Source: Alphaproteobacteria bacterium (GTDB lineage: Bacteria; Pseudomonadota; Alphaproteobacteria; CACIAM-22H2). Taken from it: a stretch of 35,588 bases of DNA. The position numbers were made by a program, and so were the translations under genes. The stretch covers positions 1 to 35,588 of the forward strand of contig JAEULA010000023.1 in the NCBI GenBank assembly GCA_016793165.1. The letters run 5' to 3'. The notes beneath the pieces are model-generated. The model was not told the DNA's origin, made no database searches, and worked only from the letters and a program-made list of their open reading frames with translations. Position 1 is the first letter of the stretch, and each line of letters starts with the position of its first letter. Positions 8,188-16,166 of the stretch are shown piece by piece.

Positions 8188-9000
8188 CTGGCCCCACAGG
8201 CATTCACGCGCCGCGATCTCCTGGGCCGCGCCGGCGCCGCGGTCGGCGCGGCGATGGCGCCCGCAGGCGCGACGCGCGCCCGGCCGCGCGACGTCGAGTA
8301 CGCGATCCGCCAGTTCGTCGGCGAGGCCGCAATCGAGACCGGGCGCGTCGTCCTCGACCTTCCCCCGCATTCGGACGCCGGCACGTCGGTGCCGATCACC
8401 ATCGGCTTCGAGCCGCAGACCGGCGAAGCCGAGGTCCCACGCGCGCTCCACGTGCTCGTCGACGGCAATCCCCGCCCGCACGTGGTCTCCGTCTGGCTCG
8501 CGCCCGAATGCGGTCGGGCGCAGGTCGCGACGCGCATCCGGCTGGAGAGCGCCCAGACGGTGACGGCGATCGCCGAGGCGCGCGACGGCCGCGTCTGGCG
8601 CGGCGACCAGGAGATCACCGTGAACTTCGGCGCCTGCGCGGATGTCGGCTCGGGCTCGGACACCGAGATCCGGGAATTCAAGCCGGTGTCGCGCGTGAGC
8701 GTGCCGCCGACGGCGAAGCGCGGCGACATCGTCGCCATCCGCACCGTAATCTCGCACCCGATGGAGACCGGCCTGCGCCTCAACCAGTTCAACACCTGGA
8801 TCCCGATGCGGATCATCGAGCAGTTCACCTGCCGCTTCGCCGGCCGCGAGCTGTTCCGCGCGCGCCCCTATCCCGCCGTCGCGACGAATCCCTATTTCGC
8901 GTTCCTCGTCCGCGCCGAGACCAGCGGCACCTTCGCGTTCGAGTGGATCGACACCGACGGCTCGATCTACACCAACCGCGCGCCGATCGAGGTCGCGTAG
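8188..9000 (+). CDS. Fused SoxYZ-like sulfur carrier protein (copy 1)
   Basis: About 270 residues: a Tat-like signal ('FTRRDLLGRAGAAVGAAM'), a SoxY-like immunoglobulin-fold domain (residues ~35-150) and a SoxZ-like domain (~165-270) with the SoxZ hallmark 'SHPMETGLR' and 'ATNPYFAF'. It belongs to the fused SoxYZ-like carriers first noted beside quinoprotein dehydrogenases. The junction holds Cys150 in 'NFGACADVG', where free SoxY ends in its GGCGG substrate-binding arm; Cys215 in 'FTCRFAG' is the second Cys shared with copy 2. Start choice is uncertain: CTG 8188 has GGAGGG four bases upstream and gives a normal Tat leader, whereas ATG 8065 overlaps the Mo subunit by 40 bases and adds an Arg-rich low-complexity tail. 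No ATG, GTG or TTG lies between. Position right behind the Mo subunit implies joint function in the periplasm. Confidence 0.85.
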   Translation: MAPQAFTRRDLLGRAGAAVGAAMAPAGATRARPRDVEYAIRQFVGEAAIETGRVVLDLPPHSDAGTSVPITIGFEPQTGEAEVPRALHVLVDGNPRPHVVSVWLAPECGRAQVATRIRLESAQTVTAIAEARDGRVWRGDQEITVNFGACADVGSGSDTEIREFKPVSRVSVPPTAKRGDIVAIRTVISHPMETGLRLNQFNTWIPMRIIEQFTCRFAGRELFRARPYPAVATNPYFAFLVRAETSGTFAFEWIDTDGSIYTNRAPIEVA

Positions 9001-9005
9001 CGACG

Positions 9006-9728
9006 ATGCGACGCGGCATCCGCCGGGCCGACGACGGCCGAGATGCGCGCCACGGGACCTCGAGGCGGCGGCACCTGGCCGCGGCGGTCCTGGCCGTCGC
9101 GCTGCAGGCCGGCCCGGCCCGCACCCAGTCCGCGGACGCAGCCGCGGCGTATCGGCGCGGCGACGTCGCCGCGGCAATGGCGGCATGGCGCGCACAGGCG
9201 GAGTCCGGCGATGCTGTCGCGCAGTTCAATCTCGCGATCCTGCTCGACCAGGGGACGGGCGCGCCGCAGGACCGCGGTGCCGCCGCCGCCTGGTATCGAC
9301 GCGCGGCGGTGCAGGGCGATGCGCGGGCCGCGTTCAATCTCGGCGCGATCCTGCTCGCCGGCGACGGCGTGCCAAGAGACGCCGAGGCGGCGGCGCGATG
9401 GCTTCGCCAGGCCGCCGAGCAAGGCGATGCGCTGGCGCAGTTCCGGCTCGGCGCGCTCCTCGCCGACGGCGACGGCATCGTCGCCGATCCCGCCGAGGCC
9501 GCACGCTGGTTCGCGCTCGCCGCGGCGCAGGACCACGGCCCGTCGATGTTCCGCCTCGGCACGCTGCTGGCGAACGGCACGGGCGTCGAGCGCGATCTGG
9601 CCAAGGCGACCGAGCTCTTCGAGCGGGCCGACGTCGCGATGATGACCGGCGAGAGCAACACTTCGTGCACGACGCAGCGCAGCGCACACATGCTCGAGGC
9701 GTGCCGCCGGATCGTGCCGCGGATGTGA
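9006..9728 (+). CDS. Exported Sel1-repeat (TPR-like) protein
   Basis: About 240 residues. A basic segment and hydrophobic stretch ('SRRRHLAAAVLAVALQ', ending near 'ARTQSADA') act as export signal, possibly Tat-type. Four Sel1 repeats of ~36 residues follow (about residues 68-210), each with the 'AxxxFNLGxLLxxGxGVxxD...AAxWxxxAAxQGD' pattern. The tail holds two Cys ('SCTTQ', 'EACRR') that could form a disulfide in the periplasm. Sel1 repeats bind other proteins, so an assembly or scaffold role for the neighbouring Mo enzyme, carrier or cytochromes is plausible but unproven. The ATG at 9006 is 5 bases after the SoxYZ-like stop, which argues for co-translation; an internal start is possible since the first ~20 residues are Arg-rich. 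Confidence 0.8.
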   Translation: MRRGIRRADDGRDARHGTSRRRHLAAAVLAVALQAGPARTQSADAAAAYRRGDVAAAMAAWRAQAESGDAVAQFNLAILLDQGTGAPQDRGAAAAWYRRAAVQGDARAAFNLGAILLAGDGVPRDAEAAARWLRQAAEQGDALAQFRLGALLADGDGIVADPAEAARWFALAAAQDHGPSMFRLGTLLANGTGVERDLAKATELFERADVAMMTGESNTSCTTQRSAHMLEACRRIVPRM

Positions 9729-9781
9729 CGTCGGCTCGGCGACCGGCGCAGGAGCAGGGGCACGAGCAGGGGAGGAAGGAC

Positions 9782-10564
9782 ATGCCGGGACGGCGAGGCG
9801 CGCGCTACGACGAGATGAAGGACAAGGTCGCGCTCGTGACCGGCGGAACGAGCGGCATCGGCCTCGCAACCGCGGCGGCCTTCGCGCGCGAAGGGGCGCA
9901 GGTCGTCGTCGCGAGCCGAGACGCGCGGCGGTCCAAGGCCGCGCTCGAGCGGATCCATTCGGAAGGCCGGGCATCGTGGATCGCGTGCGACGTGACCGAT
10001 TCCCGGGCGGTCGAGCGTCTGGTCGCGCGCGTCGTCGCCGATCACGGCCGCCTCGACTACGCCTTCAACAATGCCGGCAGCGGCGGCCGCATGACGCCGG
10101 TCGCCGCAATGAGCGAGGACGCCTGGCGCCGGACGATCGACGGCTTCCTGACGTCGGTCTTCCTCTGCATGCGCCACGAGATCCCCGCGATGTTGCGCGG
10201 CGGCGGCGGCGTCATCGTCAACAACGCCTCCGTCGACGGCCTGCGCGGATACCCGTTCCCGGGTGGTGCGGCCTATGCGGCCGCCAAGCACGGGGTGCTC
10301 GGGCTGACGCGCAGCGCGGCCCTCGAGAACGCGAAGACCGGGCTGCGGATCACCGCGATCTGTCCGGGCTGGGTCGACACGCCGCCGGTGGCGAACTGGC
10401 GCAAACGCGATGCGGGCGTCGCCGCCGAGATCGATCGCCAGACGCCGCGCGGCCGGATCGCCGCCGCCTCGGAGATCGCCGACGGCGTGCTCTGGCTCTG
10501 CTCCGACTCGGCGTCGTTCATGCTCGGCAGCCCGCTGGTGCTCGACGGCGGCTACATGGCCTGA
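9782..10564 (+). CDS. Short-chain dehydrogenase/reductase (classical SDR)
   Basis: A 260-residue cytoplasmic oxidoreductase. The Rossmann nucleotide-binding motif 'TGGTSGIG' is at residues 20-27, 'NNAG' follows at about residue 96, and the catalytic triad is Ser150, Tyr165 and Lys169 ('YAAAK'). The 'CPGWVDTP' loop and 'LVLDGGYMA' C terminus are standard. 'ASRDARRSK' after beta-2 has Arg residues there, hinting at NADP(H), but this is weak evidence. A strong GGGAGGAAGGA ribosome binding site lies just before ATG 9782. The gene is last in the first Mo-hydroxylase module and converges on the triheme cytochrome gene. Its substrate, probably an alcohol or ketone made or used by the pathway, cannot be read from sequence. 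Confidence 0.92.
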   Translation: MPGRRGARYDEMKDKVALVTGGTSGIGLATAAAFAREGAQVVVASRDARRSKAALERIHSEGRASWIACDVTDSRAVERLVARVVADHGRLDYAFNNAGSGGRMTPVAAMSEDAWRRTIDGFLTSVFLCMRHEIPAMLRGGGGVIVNNASVDGLRGYPFPGGAAYAAAKHGVLGLTRSAALENAKTGLRITAICPGWVDTPPVANWRKRDAGVAAEIDRQTPRGRIAAASEIADGVLWLCSDSASFMLGSPLVLDGGYMA

Positions 10565-10636
10565 CGCGCCGGGCCCGACGCGCGCAAGCGGCGCGCCGCG
10601 ACGACCGCCGCGCGGACGGCGCCGCCGGTGCGGACG

Positions 10637-11932
10637 TCAATGCGCCTTGCCCGTGCGCACCTCGTGGACGGTCCGTTCGAGATCCGGCCACGGTGCCTTG
10701 CGCGTGAAATGGCCGCGCAGGAAGCGCAGCAGGTCGGCGAGCTCCTTGTCGGACATCCACGCATGCGCGGGCATGGTGAAGCCGCGCGAGGCGCGCGGCG
10801 GCCGCAGCCCCTGCAGCGTGATCTGGACGGCGTTGCGCGGATCGGCATCGTTGAGCACCGAGGTCAGGGCCAGCGGCGTGTACTTCTCGCCCTTGCGATG
10901 ACAGCTGACGCAGGCGCGCATGAAGATCGCATGCCCGGGCTGCAGCGCGGCGTCCATCGCCGGTGCGGGCGCGCCGGGCGTGTTGACGAGCTGCCGCTCC
11001 TCGGCGAAGGCGATCGCCGCGGCGGTGTCGTCGCGCTTGGCCGCCTGGAACGACAGCACGTAGCTGGCGAGCCCCGCGATGTCGTCGTCGGACTGGTCGG
11101 CGAGCAGGTCGACGACGGGCGTCATCGGCCCGGCGGCGATGCCGTGCTTCGGGTCGCGGCCGTCGAGGAGGTAGTTGGTCATCGCCTCCGCCGTCCACTT
11201 GACGGGCGCCGGCGAGTCCGCATCGAGCGCGATGCCGCGCCAGCCCTCGATCACCGCGCCGGCGAACTTGGCATCCTTGCGCAGCGCGCCGAACGCGTTG
11301 CGCGGCGTGTGGCAGGAGCCGCAATGGCCGAGCCCCTCGGCGAGATAGGCGCCGCGGTTCCAGGCCGCATCGCGCTTGGGGTCGGCGACGTAGCGCCCCG
11401 CCTCGAAGAACAGGAGCTTCCAGCCGGCGAGCAGCGCTCGGATGCCGAAGGGGAAGCCGAGCTCGTTGGCCGGCGCCGCGTAGCGCGCGGGCTTCTGTGT
11501 CATCAGATACGCATAGATCGCGCCGATGTCCTCGTCGCTCACGCGGGTGAAATGGTCGTAGGGGAAGGCCGGGTAGAGATGGCGCCCCTCGCGATCGAGC
11601 CCCTCGTGCATCGCGCGGCGGAACGCCGCCTCGGACCAGCGTCCGATACCGGTCTCGGGATCGGGCGTGATGTTGGTCGAGTAGATCGCGCCGAACGGCG
11701 TCGGCAGCTTCACGCCGCCGGCCAGCGGCGGCCCGTCGGCGCGCGTGTGGCACACGGCGCAATAGCCCATCGCGGCGAGCAGCTTGCCCTTCTCGACCAG
11801 CTTGGCGTCGAAGCGCGATGCTTCGGGCGGCCCGGCCAGCGGCGCGATCGCGGGATGACGGGACGCCCAGGCGAAGAAGCCGCCGACGGCAGCCAGGCCG
11901 GCCAGCAGGACGATCAGCAGAACGCGACGCAT
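10637..11932 (-). CDS. Membrane-anchored triheme cytochrome c
   Basis: A 431-residue protein starting at 'MRRVLLIVLLAGLAAVGG', an uncleaved anchor or signal, followed by three cytochrome c domains. Heme-binding CxxCH motifs are 'CAVCH' (Cys58-His62), 'CGSCH' (Cys204-His208) and 'CVSCH' (Cys341-His345). The layout matches the cytochrome subunits of alcohol dehydrogenase (AdhB) and nicotinate dehydrogenase, which accept electrons from a periplasmic dehydrogenase and pass them to quinone or a terminal oxidase. Here it ends the operon with two Sox cytochromes and an IorAB pair, so it is the likely electron acceptor for the Mo enzyme. The reading frame continues upstream to 12016 without family-like sequence, so ATG 11932, preceded by 'GAGGGG', was chosen. 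Confidence 0.92.
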   Translation of the reverse strand: MRRVLLIVLLAGLAAVGGFFAWASRHPAIAPLAGPPEASRFDAKLVEKGKLLAAMGYCAVCHTRADGPPLAGGVKLPTPFGAIYSTNITPDPETGIGRWSEAAFRRAMHEGLDREGRHLYPAFPYDHFTRVSDEDIGAIYAYLMTQKPARYAAPANELGFPFGIRALLAGWKLLFFEAGRYVADPKRDAAWNRGAYLAEGLGHCGSCHTPRNAFGALRKDAKFAGAVIEGWRGIALDADSPAPVKWTAEAMTNYLLDGRDPKHGIAAGPMTPVVDLLADQSDDDIAGLASYVLSFQAAKRDDTAAAIAFAEERQLVNTPGAPAPAMDAALQPGHAIFMRACVSCHRKGEKYTPLALTSVLNDADPRNAVQITLQGLRPPRASRGFTMPAHAWMSDKELADLLRFLRGHFTRKAPWPDLERTVHEVRTGKAH

Positions 11933-12061
11933 GTCGTTGTCTCGCACCCCTCGATTCGCCGCGCGATCCGCGGCGTCATTCCCCTCGTCGCGCCACCGCG
12001 GCGCCGACGCCGCCATGGTACGGGATGACGTGCGGCCGCGCAGCCCGGCTGGCGTCCGTCG

Positions 12062-12838
12062 TCAGCGCCGCACCGCCGGCGACTCGATCGGCAGCCCGTT
12101 GCCGCGCCAGGCGACGTAGAGCTCCAGGGCGAGATATTCCGGCGATCCGGCGGCGTGGGGCTCGGCGCGCAGCGAGGTATTGCACCACTCGAACATGCGA
12201 TGGACGGAGGCCATCGAGCGCCAGATCAGGCGGTAGATCGGGAAGCCGTTGATCTGGCCCTGGCTGATGGTGTCGCCACGCAGCTTCGCCCCGGCGAGGT
12301 CGTCGTGGCACTGCGCGCAGGCGAGATTGAGCTGGCCGCGCCGCTCGAAGTAGTAGGCCTTGCCAGCTTCGAAATGCGGCCGCGCCCCGGCGTCGATCTC
12401 GATCCGCAGCGGCAGGCCGCGCGACTGGTGCGCGACATAGGCGCTCAGCGCCAGCATGTCGTCGGACTCGTAGCCGTAGGCGGGCGCGCCCATGTGCTCG
12501 ACGCGCATCGCGTTGATCAGCAGCGGCAGGTTGACGAGGGCGCGCCGCTCCGCATCGTAGCGCGGCAGCCGCGCCGCGACGCCGCGCATCGATGCCTCCT
12601 CGTGGCACGAGGCGCAGGACTTCCCCGCGCTTCCCTCGGCGCGCCGCCACAGCTCGCGGCCGCGCTCCACAGCGAACATGCCCGGATTGAGGAAGTCGTC
12701 GTCCTGCAGCCGCCGGGTCTCCGCGCTGAGATAGAACGATCCCGAGCGCGGCGTACGGGCCTCCTGTGCGACGAGGCCGCCGGCCGCGACGACCGCGACG
12801 ACGACGGTGAGAAAGAGACGTGTGCCTGCCCGGGTCAT
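12062..12838 (-). CDS. soxA: SoxA, diheme cytochrome c of the SoxAX L-cysteine S-thiosulfotransferase
   Basis: A 258-residue periplasmic protein with an N-terminal signal ('LFLTVVVAVVAAGGLVAQ'). After it comes the SoxA-typical 'SAETRRLQDDDFLNPGMF', the first heme site 'CASCH' (Cys75-His79), the second 'CAQCH' (Cys174-His178), and the SoxA active-site segment 'WCNTSLRAEP' with Cys219, which in characterised SoxAX is the persulfidated heme ligand where thiosulfate is joined to the carrier. The tail 'LELYVAWRGNGLPIESP' is also diagnostic. SoxA works with SoxX to conjugate a sulfur substrate oxidatively to the SoxY cysteine. ATG 12838 lies 10 bases after the soxX stop, so the two are co-translated. 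The partner carriers here are the fused SoxYZ-like proteins, not separate SoxY and SoxZ. Confidence 0.93.
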   Translation of the reverse strand: MTRAGTRLFLTVVVAVVAAGGLVAQEARTPRSGSFYLSAETRRLQDDDFLNPGMFAVERGRELWRRAEGSAGKSCASCHEEASMRGVAARLPRYDAERRALVNLPLLINAMRVEHMGAPAYGYESDDMLALSAYVAHQSRGLPLRIEIDAGARPHFEAGKAYYFERRGQLNLACAQCHDDLAGAKLRGDTISQGQINGFPIYRLIWRSMASVHRMFEWCNTSLRAEPHAAGSPEYLALELYVAWRGNGLPIESPAVRR

Positions 12839-12848
12839 GGTGCGCGGC

Positions 12849-13307
12849 TCACTCCCCGTCCAGGGTGAGCAGATACGCGACCACGTCCTCGACGTCCTGT
12901 GCGGTGTAGATGCTTTCGCCGCGATGGCGCGCGAGGACGCGGTGCAACCGGTCGGCCCGGAAATACGGCGGCATGACGGTTGCCGGGTTGATCGCCGTGG
13001 CGTCGACGATGCGCTGGCGCAGCTCGCCTGCCGTGGCGCGGCGCGCAACGCCGGCGAGCGGCGGGCCGATCGTGCCGTGGTCGGGCTCCTCGGGGATGGG
13101 CATCGCGTGACAGATCAGGCACGTGGCCTTGCCGGTGTCGCGCACCACCTGCCGGCCGCGCGCGGGGTCACCCGGAATCGCGGTGAGGGGCTCGCCGATC
13201 GCCGGCCCGCCGGCCCGCTCCTCGGCGCCGCCGGGCGGCCCGAGCGGCGACACCGCCAGGACGAGCAGCAGCGTCGCGGCAAAACGTCTGATCGGTCCCG
13301 GCTTCAT
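12849..13307 (-). CDS. soxX: SoxX, monoheme cytochrome c of SoxAX
   Basis: A 152-residue periplasmic cytochrome with signal peptide ('RRFAATLLLVLAVSPLG'), a single heme site 'CLICH' (Cys63-His67), 'GTIGPPLAGVA' and the Met ligand region 'VMPPYF' (Met112), all typical of SoxX. Length is normal. SoxX takes up the electrons from the carrier-conjugation reaction catalysed at SoxA. It lies between the Mo large subunit (106 bases upstream, with a strong hairpin in the gap) and soxA (10 bases downstream). Start ATG 13307 gives a well-formed leader. General small class I cytochrome c is the only alternative, and the soxA partner makes SoxX much more likely. Confidence 0.92.
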   Translation of the reverse strand: MKPGPIRRFAATLLLVLAVSPLGPPGGAEERAGGPAIGEPLTAIPGDPARGRQVVRDTGKATCLICHAMPIPEEPDHGTIGPPLAGVARRATAGELRQRIVDATAINPATVMPPYFRADRLHRVLARHRGESIYTAQDVEDVVAYLLTLDGE

Positions 13308-13374
13308 CGTCGGTTCGTCGTGCGCAAGCGCCGCGGCGGCGCCGGGATCCGCGACGGAGGCGGGCGCGCCGCGC

Positions 13375-13408
13375 CGCCGCGGCCGGGCGCGAGGGCCCGG
13401 CCGCGGCG
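13375..13408 (-). terminator. Strong hairpin without U tract between Mo subunit and soxX
   Basis: A perfect 14-bp inverted repeat with a 6-base loop (arms 13375-13388 and 13395-13408), 5 bases beyond the stop codon of the Mo large subunit on the minus strand. There is no run of T after it, so it is a poor intrinsic terminator. It more likely marks an mRNA end or processing/stability point that sets iorB versus soxXA levels within one operon. Confidence 0.5.
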
Positions 13409-13413
13409 CGCGA

Positions 13414-15588
13414 TCAGGCCCAGCTCAGGTCGTGCTTCAGGATCGGCGTCGAGCGGATCCGTTTGCCGGTGGCGAAGAAGATCGCGTTGGCGATGGCCGG
13501 CGGAGTCGGCGGGCCGGCGGTCTCGCCGAACCCTCCCCACCAACCGTCCTGCGACATCGCGAACACGCTCTCGATCGGCGGCATGTCGACCATCCGCAGC
13601 AGCTTGTAGCTGTCGAAATTGACGTTGCGGATGCGGCCCTCGCGCACGTCGAGGCCGCCGCTGAGCGTGTGGCTCAGCTCCCAGGCGGTGCTGCCGTAGA
13701 CCTGCTCGTTGGCCGCGCGCGGGTTGATGACGTAGCCGCTGTTGGACACGACCAGGATCTTCTCGATCGACAGCACGCCGCGCTTGGACACCTCGACGGT
13801 GGCGCACACGCCCACCGTCGAGCCGTGGGACTCGACGACGGCGATGCCCATGCCCTGGCCGCGCGGCAGCTTGGTCGTGAAGCCCGAGACCTCCTTGAGC
13901 TTCTTGAGCACGCGCTGCCAGCGCTCGTTGCCCTCGGTCATCTTGAGGCGCCACTCGAGCGGATCCCAGCCGCCGGCGAGCGCGAGCTCGTCGACGAACT
14001 GCTCGATCGTGAAGCCGTTGTTGTTGTTGCCCGGCGCGCGATTCGGGCCGACCGGGATGTTGGTGGGCACCACGTGGCGTTCGTAGCGGTAGTGCGGCAC
14101 GTTGTACGGCATGTTCGCGATGCCGCGATCGGCATAGGCCGGGACCACGATCTCGCCCACCGCGCGGCTGAGCATCGCCGTCGGCAGGCCGTCCTGCCCG
14201 AGCACCGCGTGGAACCGCGCCCAGACCGGCGGCCGCGTGCGCGACTGCGCCGTGTCCTCCTCGCGCGTCCACACCACCTTCACCGGCCTGCCGACCTGCT
14301 TCGAGATCTCGACGGCCTGACGCGTGACGTCGACGTTGTTGCCGTTGCCGAAGGCGCCGCCCTGGTAGGTGCCGTGGACGAACACGTCCTTCGGGTTGCG
14401 CCCTGCCTGGTCGGCCGCGAGCAGCAGCGTCGCCGCGACGTTCTGGGTGAAGCTCCACACGTCGATGCGCTCGGGCGTGACATGCGCCACCGCCGCGGGC
14501 GGGCTCATCGGGACATGCGTCTCATACGGGCGCGAGTACTCGCCCACGACGGTCTTGGCCGCGCCGGCGAGGATCGGGCGCGGATCGCCGCGCACCTCCT
14601 CGGCGTGCTTGGCCTCGGTGCCCATCATCGCCCGCGCCTGGGCGTCCATGGCCGCGTAGCTGTTGGTCGCGCCCGGGCCGTAGTCCCACTCGATCGGCAT
14701 CAGGTCGAGGGCGACCTTGGCGCGGTAGAAGCTGTCGGCGACGACCGCGATCGCGCTGCGCATGTCGCTGTTGCCGAGATTCGCCTTGGTCTGCTTGAGC
14801 TCGACCGCGGCGATCACGCCGGGCCGCTCCTTGATCACCGAGAAGTCGAAGCTCTTCAGCCGGCCCCCGGGGACGGGGCAGGCGCGCACGGCCGCGTAGA
14901 CCATGCCCGGCACGCGCACGTCGATCGGGTAGATCGCGCTGCCGTTGACTTTCGGCGCGACATCCATGCGCGGGACGTCCTTGCCGAGCAGCCACCAGTC
15001 GCCATAGGCCTTGATCTTGGGCTCCTGGGCCAGCGTCACCTGCGCCGCGGCGGTGGCGAACTCGCCATAGGTGCCGCGATTGGCGCCGGCGGTGAGCACG
15101 CCCTGCTTGGCGGTGACCTGAGCGCGCTCGACACCCCACTTGCGCGCGGCGGCCTCCTTCAGGCGTTCGCGCGCCGACGCGCCGGCCTGCATGATGTGCG
15201 GATGGCGGTTGCGCACGAGGTTCGAGCCGCCCGTCGACATGTCCTTGTACTCGTTGCCGCGGGTGACGTGGCGGTTGGCGTCCGCGAGCACGGAGCGCAC
15301 GCTCTGCCACGGCACGTCGAGCTCCTCGGCGACCAGCTGCGCGACGGAGGTCATGCCGCCCTGGCCCATTTCGGTGTGCGGGCAGCGGATCGTCACGACG
15401 CCGTCGTTGTCGATGGTGAGCCAGGCGTTGATCTCGACGCCGCCGGCCGGCGACTTCCACAGCTCGGGCTGGACGGTGGCGGCCGCGGCGTCGTCGGCCG
15501 CGGGAATGTTGAAGCCGAGCACCATGCCGCCGCCGGCGGCGACGGCGGTGCGGATGAAGGCGCGACGCGACAGATCGATCTTTTCCAT
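13414..15588 (-). CDS. Molybdopterin-binding large subunit, xanthine dehydrogenase family, IorB-like (copy 2)
   Basis: A 724-residue Mo hydroxylase catalytic subunit. Tat signal 'LSRRAFIRTAVAAGGGMVLG' lies at the N terminus; ATG 15588 follows a GGGAGG site and gives exactly this leader, so the longer upstream reading frame is rejected. Family blocks are 'CPHTEMGQGGMTSVAQLVAE', 'STGGSNLVRN', 'VKVVWTREEDTAQSR', 'NRAPGNNNNGFTIEQFVDEL' and 'GGFGETAGPPTPPAIANA' with catalytic Glu689. The molybdopterin loop is 'GGAFGNGNN' with the usual Phe413, unlike the Cys variant of copy 1. Similarity to copy 1 is limited to core motifs, so the two probably differ in substrate. It pairs with the 2Fe-2S subunit 11 bases upstream and is followed by soxX and soxA. 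Confidence 0.93.
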   Translation of the reverse strand: MEKIDLSRRAFIRTAVAAGGGMVLGFNIPAADDAAAATVQPELWKSPAGGVEINAWLTIDNDGVVTIRCPHTEMGQGGMTSVAQLVAEELDVPWQSVRSVLADANRHVTRGNEYKDMSTGGSNLVRNRHPHIMQAGASARERLKEAAARKWGVERAQVTAKQGVLTAGANRGTYGEFATAAAQVTLAQEPKIKAYGDWWLLGKDVPRMDVAPKVNGSAIYPIDVRVPGMVYAAVRACPVPGGRLKSFDFSVIKERPGVIAAVELKQTKANLGNSDMRSAIAVVADSFYRAKVALDLMPIEWDYGPGATNSYAAMDAQARAMMGTEAKHAEEVRGDPRPILAGAAKTVVGEYSRPYETHVPMSPPAAVAHVTPERIDVWSFTQNVAATLLLAADQAGRNPKDVFVHGTYQGGAFGNGNNVDVTRQAVEISKQVGRPVKVVWTREEDTAQSRTRPPVWARFHAVLGQDGLPTAMLSRAVGEIVVPAYADRGIANMPYNVPHYRYERHVVPTNIPVGPNRAPGNNNNGFTIEQFVDELALAGGWDPLEWRLKMTEGNERWQRVLKKLKEVSGFTTKLPRGQGMGIAVVESHGSTVGVCATVEVSKRGVLSIEKILVVSNSGYVINPRAANEQVYGSTAWELSHTLSGGLDVREGRIRNVNFDSYKLLRMVDMPPIESVFAMSQDGWWGGFGETAGPPTPPAIANAIFFATGKRIRSTPILKHDLSWA

Positions 15589-15599
15589 CGGGGCCTCCC

Positions 15600-16061
15600 T
15601 CACGACCGGCTGATCTTCGCCGCGGCGTGGATCGCCGCGCGGATCTGGTTGTACGTGCCGCAGCGGCAGAGATTCTCGGACATCGCCTCGTCGATCTGGC
15701 GATCGGTCGGGTCGGGCGCGCGCTGCAGCAGCGCCGCGGCCGCCATGATCTGCCCGGACTGGCAGTAGCCGCATTGCGGCACCGTGTGCTCCAGCCATGC
15801 CTTCTGCACGGGGTGGCTGCTGTCGGGGGACAGACCTTCGATGGTCGTGATCTTGCGGCCGACGACGCTCGCGGCGTTGATGTTGCACGCCTTGGCCGGC
15901 TGGCCGTCGACATGGATCGTGCAGGCGCCGCACTGCGCGATGCCGCAGCCGTACTTGGTTCCCGTCAGGCCGATCGTGTCCCGCAGGACCCAGAGCAGCG
16001 GCGTCTCGGGCTCGACATCGACGTCGTGCGTCGCGCCATTGACGCTGAGGGTCAACTTCAT
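15600..16061 (-). CDS. 2Fe-2S subunit of Mo hydroxylase, isoquinoline 1-oxidoreductase alpha type (copy 2)
   Basis: A 153-residue iron-sulfur subunit with the same build as copy 1: ferredoxin-like domain '[12 protein letters not shown]' plus 'ACN', then 'QCGYCQSGQ' and 'LCRCGTY', giving all eight Cys ligands for two 2Fe-2S clusters. It passes electrons from the Mo cofactor of the adjoining large subunit to an external acceptor. Start: ATG 16061 has GGGGAGG seven bases away, whereas ATG 16067 (two residues longer) is only one base from it. It lies between the SoxYZ-like carrier (105 bases upstream) and the large subunit (11 bases downstream). Confidence 0.93.
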   Translation of the reverse strand: MKLTLSVNGATHDVDVEPETPLLWVLRDTIGLTGTKYGCGIAQCGACTIHVDGQPAKACNINAASVVGRKITTIEGLSPDSSHPVQKAWLEHTVPQCGYCQSGQIMAAAALLQRAPDPTDRQIDEAMSENLCRCGTYNQIRAAIHAAAKISRS

Positions 16062-16166
16062 CGCCATTCCTCCCCGGTTCGAGGCCGCACGGCCCCTTCT
16101 TCCCGTTCGCACGATAGTCGAGCGGCAGGCCGGCGGCCATCGCCCGCGCCGCCCGGACACGCCCGA

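Noticed and set aside
5300..8203. 967-residue minus-strand open frame opposite the first iorA-iorB pair
   Set aside because: Its translation is Arg/His/Asp/Val-rich low complexity with no domain, and it is the mirror of two clear genes. Such long antisense frames are expected in GC-rich DNA with strong third-position bias.
11933..12016. Longer N terminus for the triheme cytochrome
   Set aside because: The extra 28 residues are charged and would place the membrane anchor internally; ATG 11932 gives a normal leader.
13123..15768. 881-residue plus-strand open frame opposite the second large subunit and soxX
   Set aside because: Same kind of codon-bias shadow; the minus strand carries complete, motif-bearing IorB and SoxX products.
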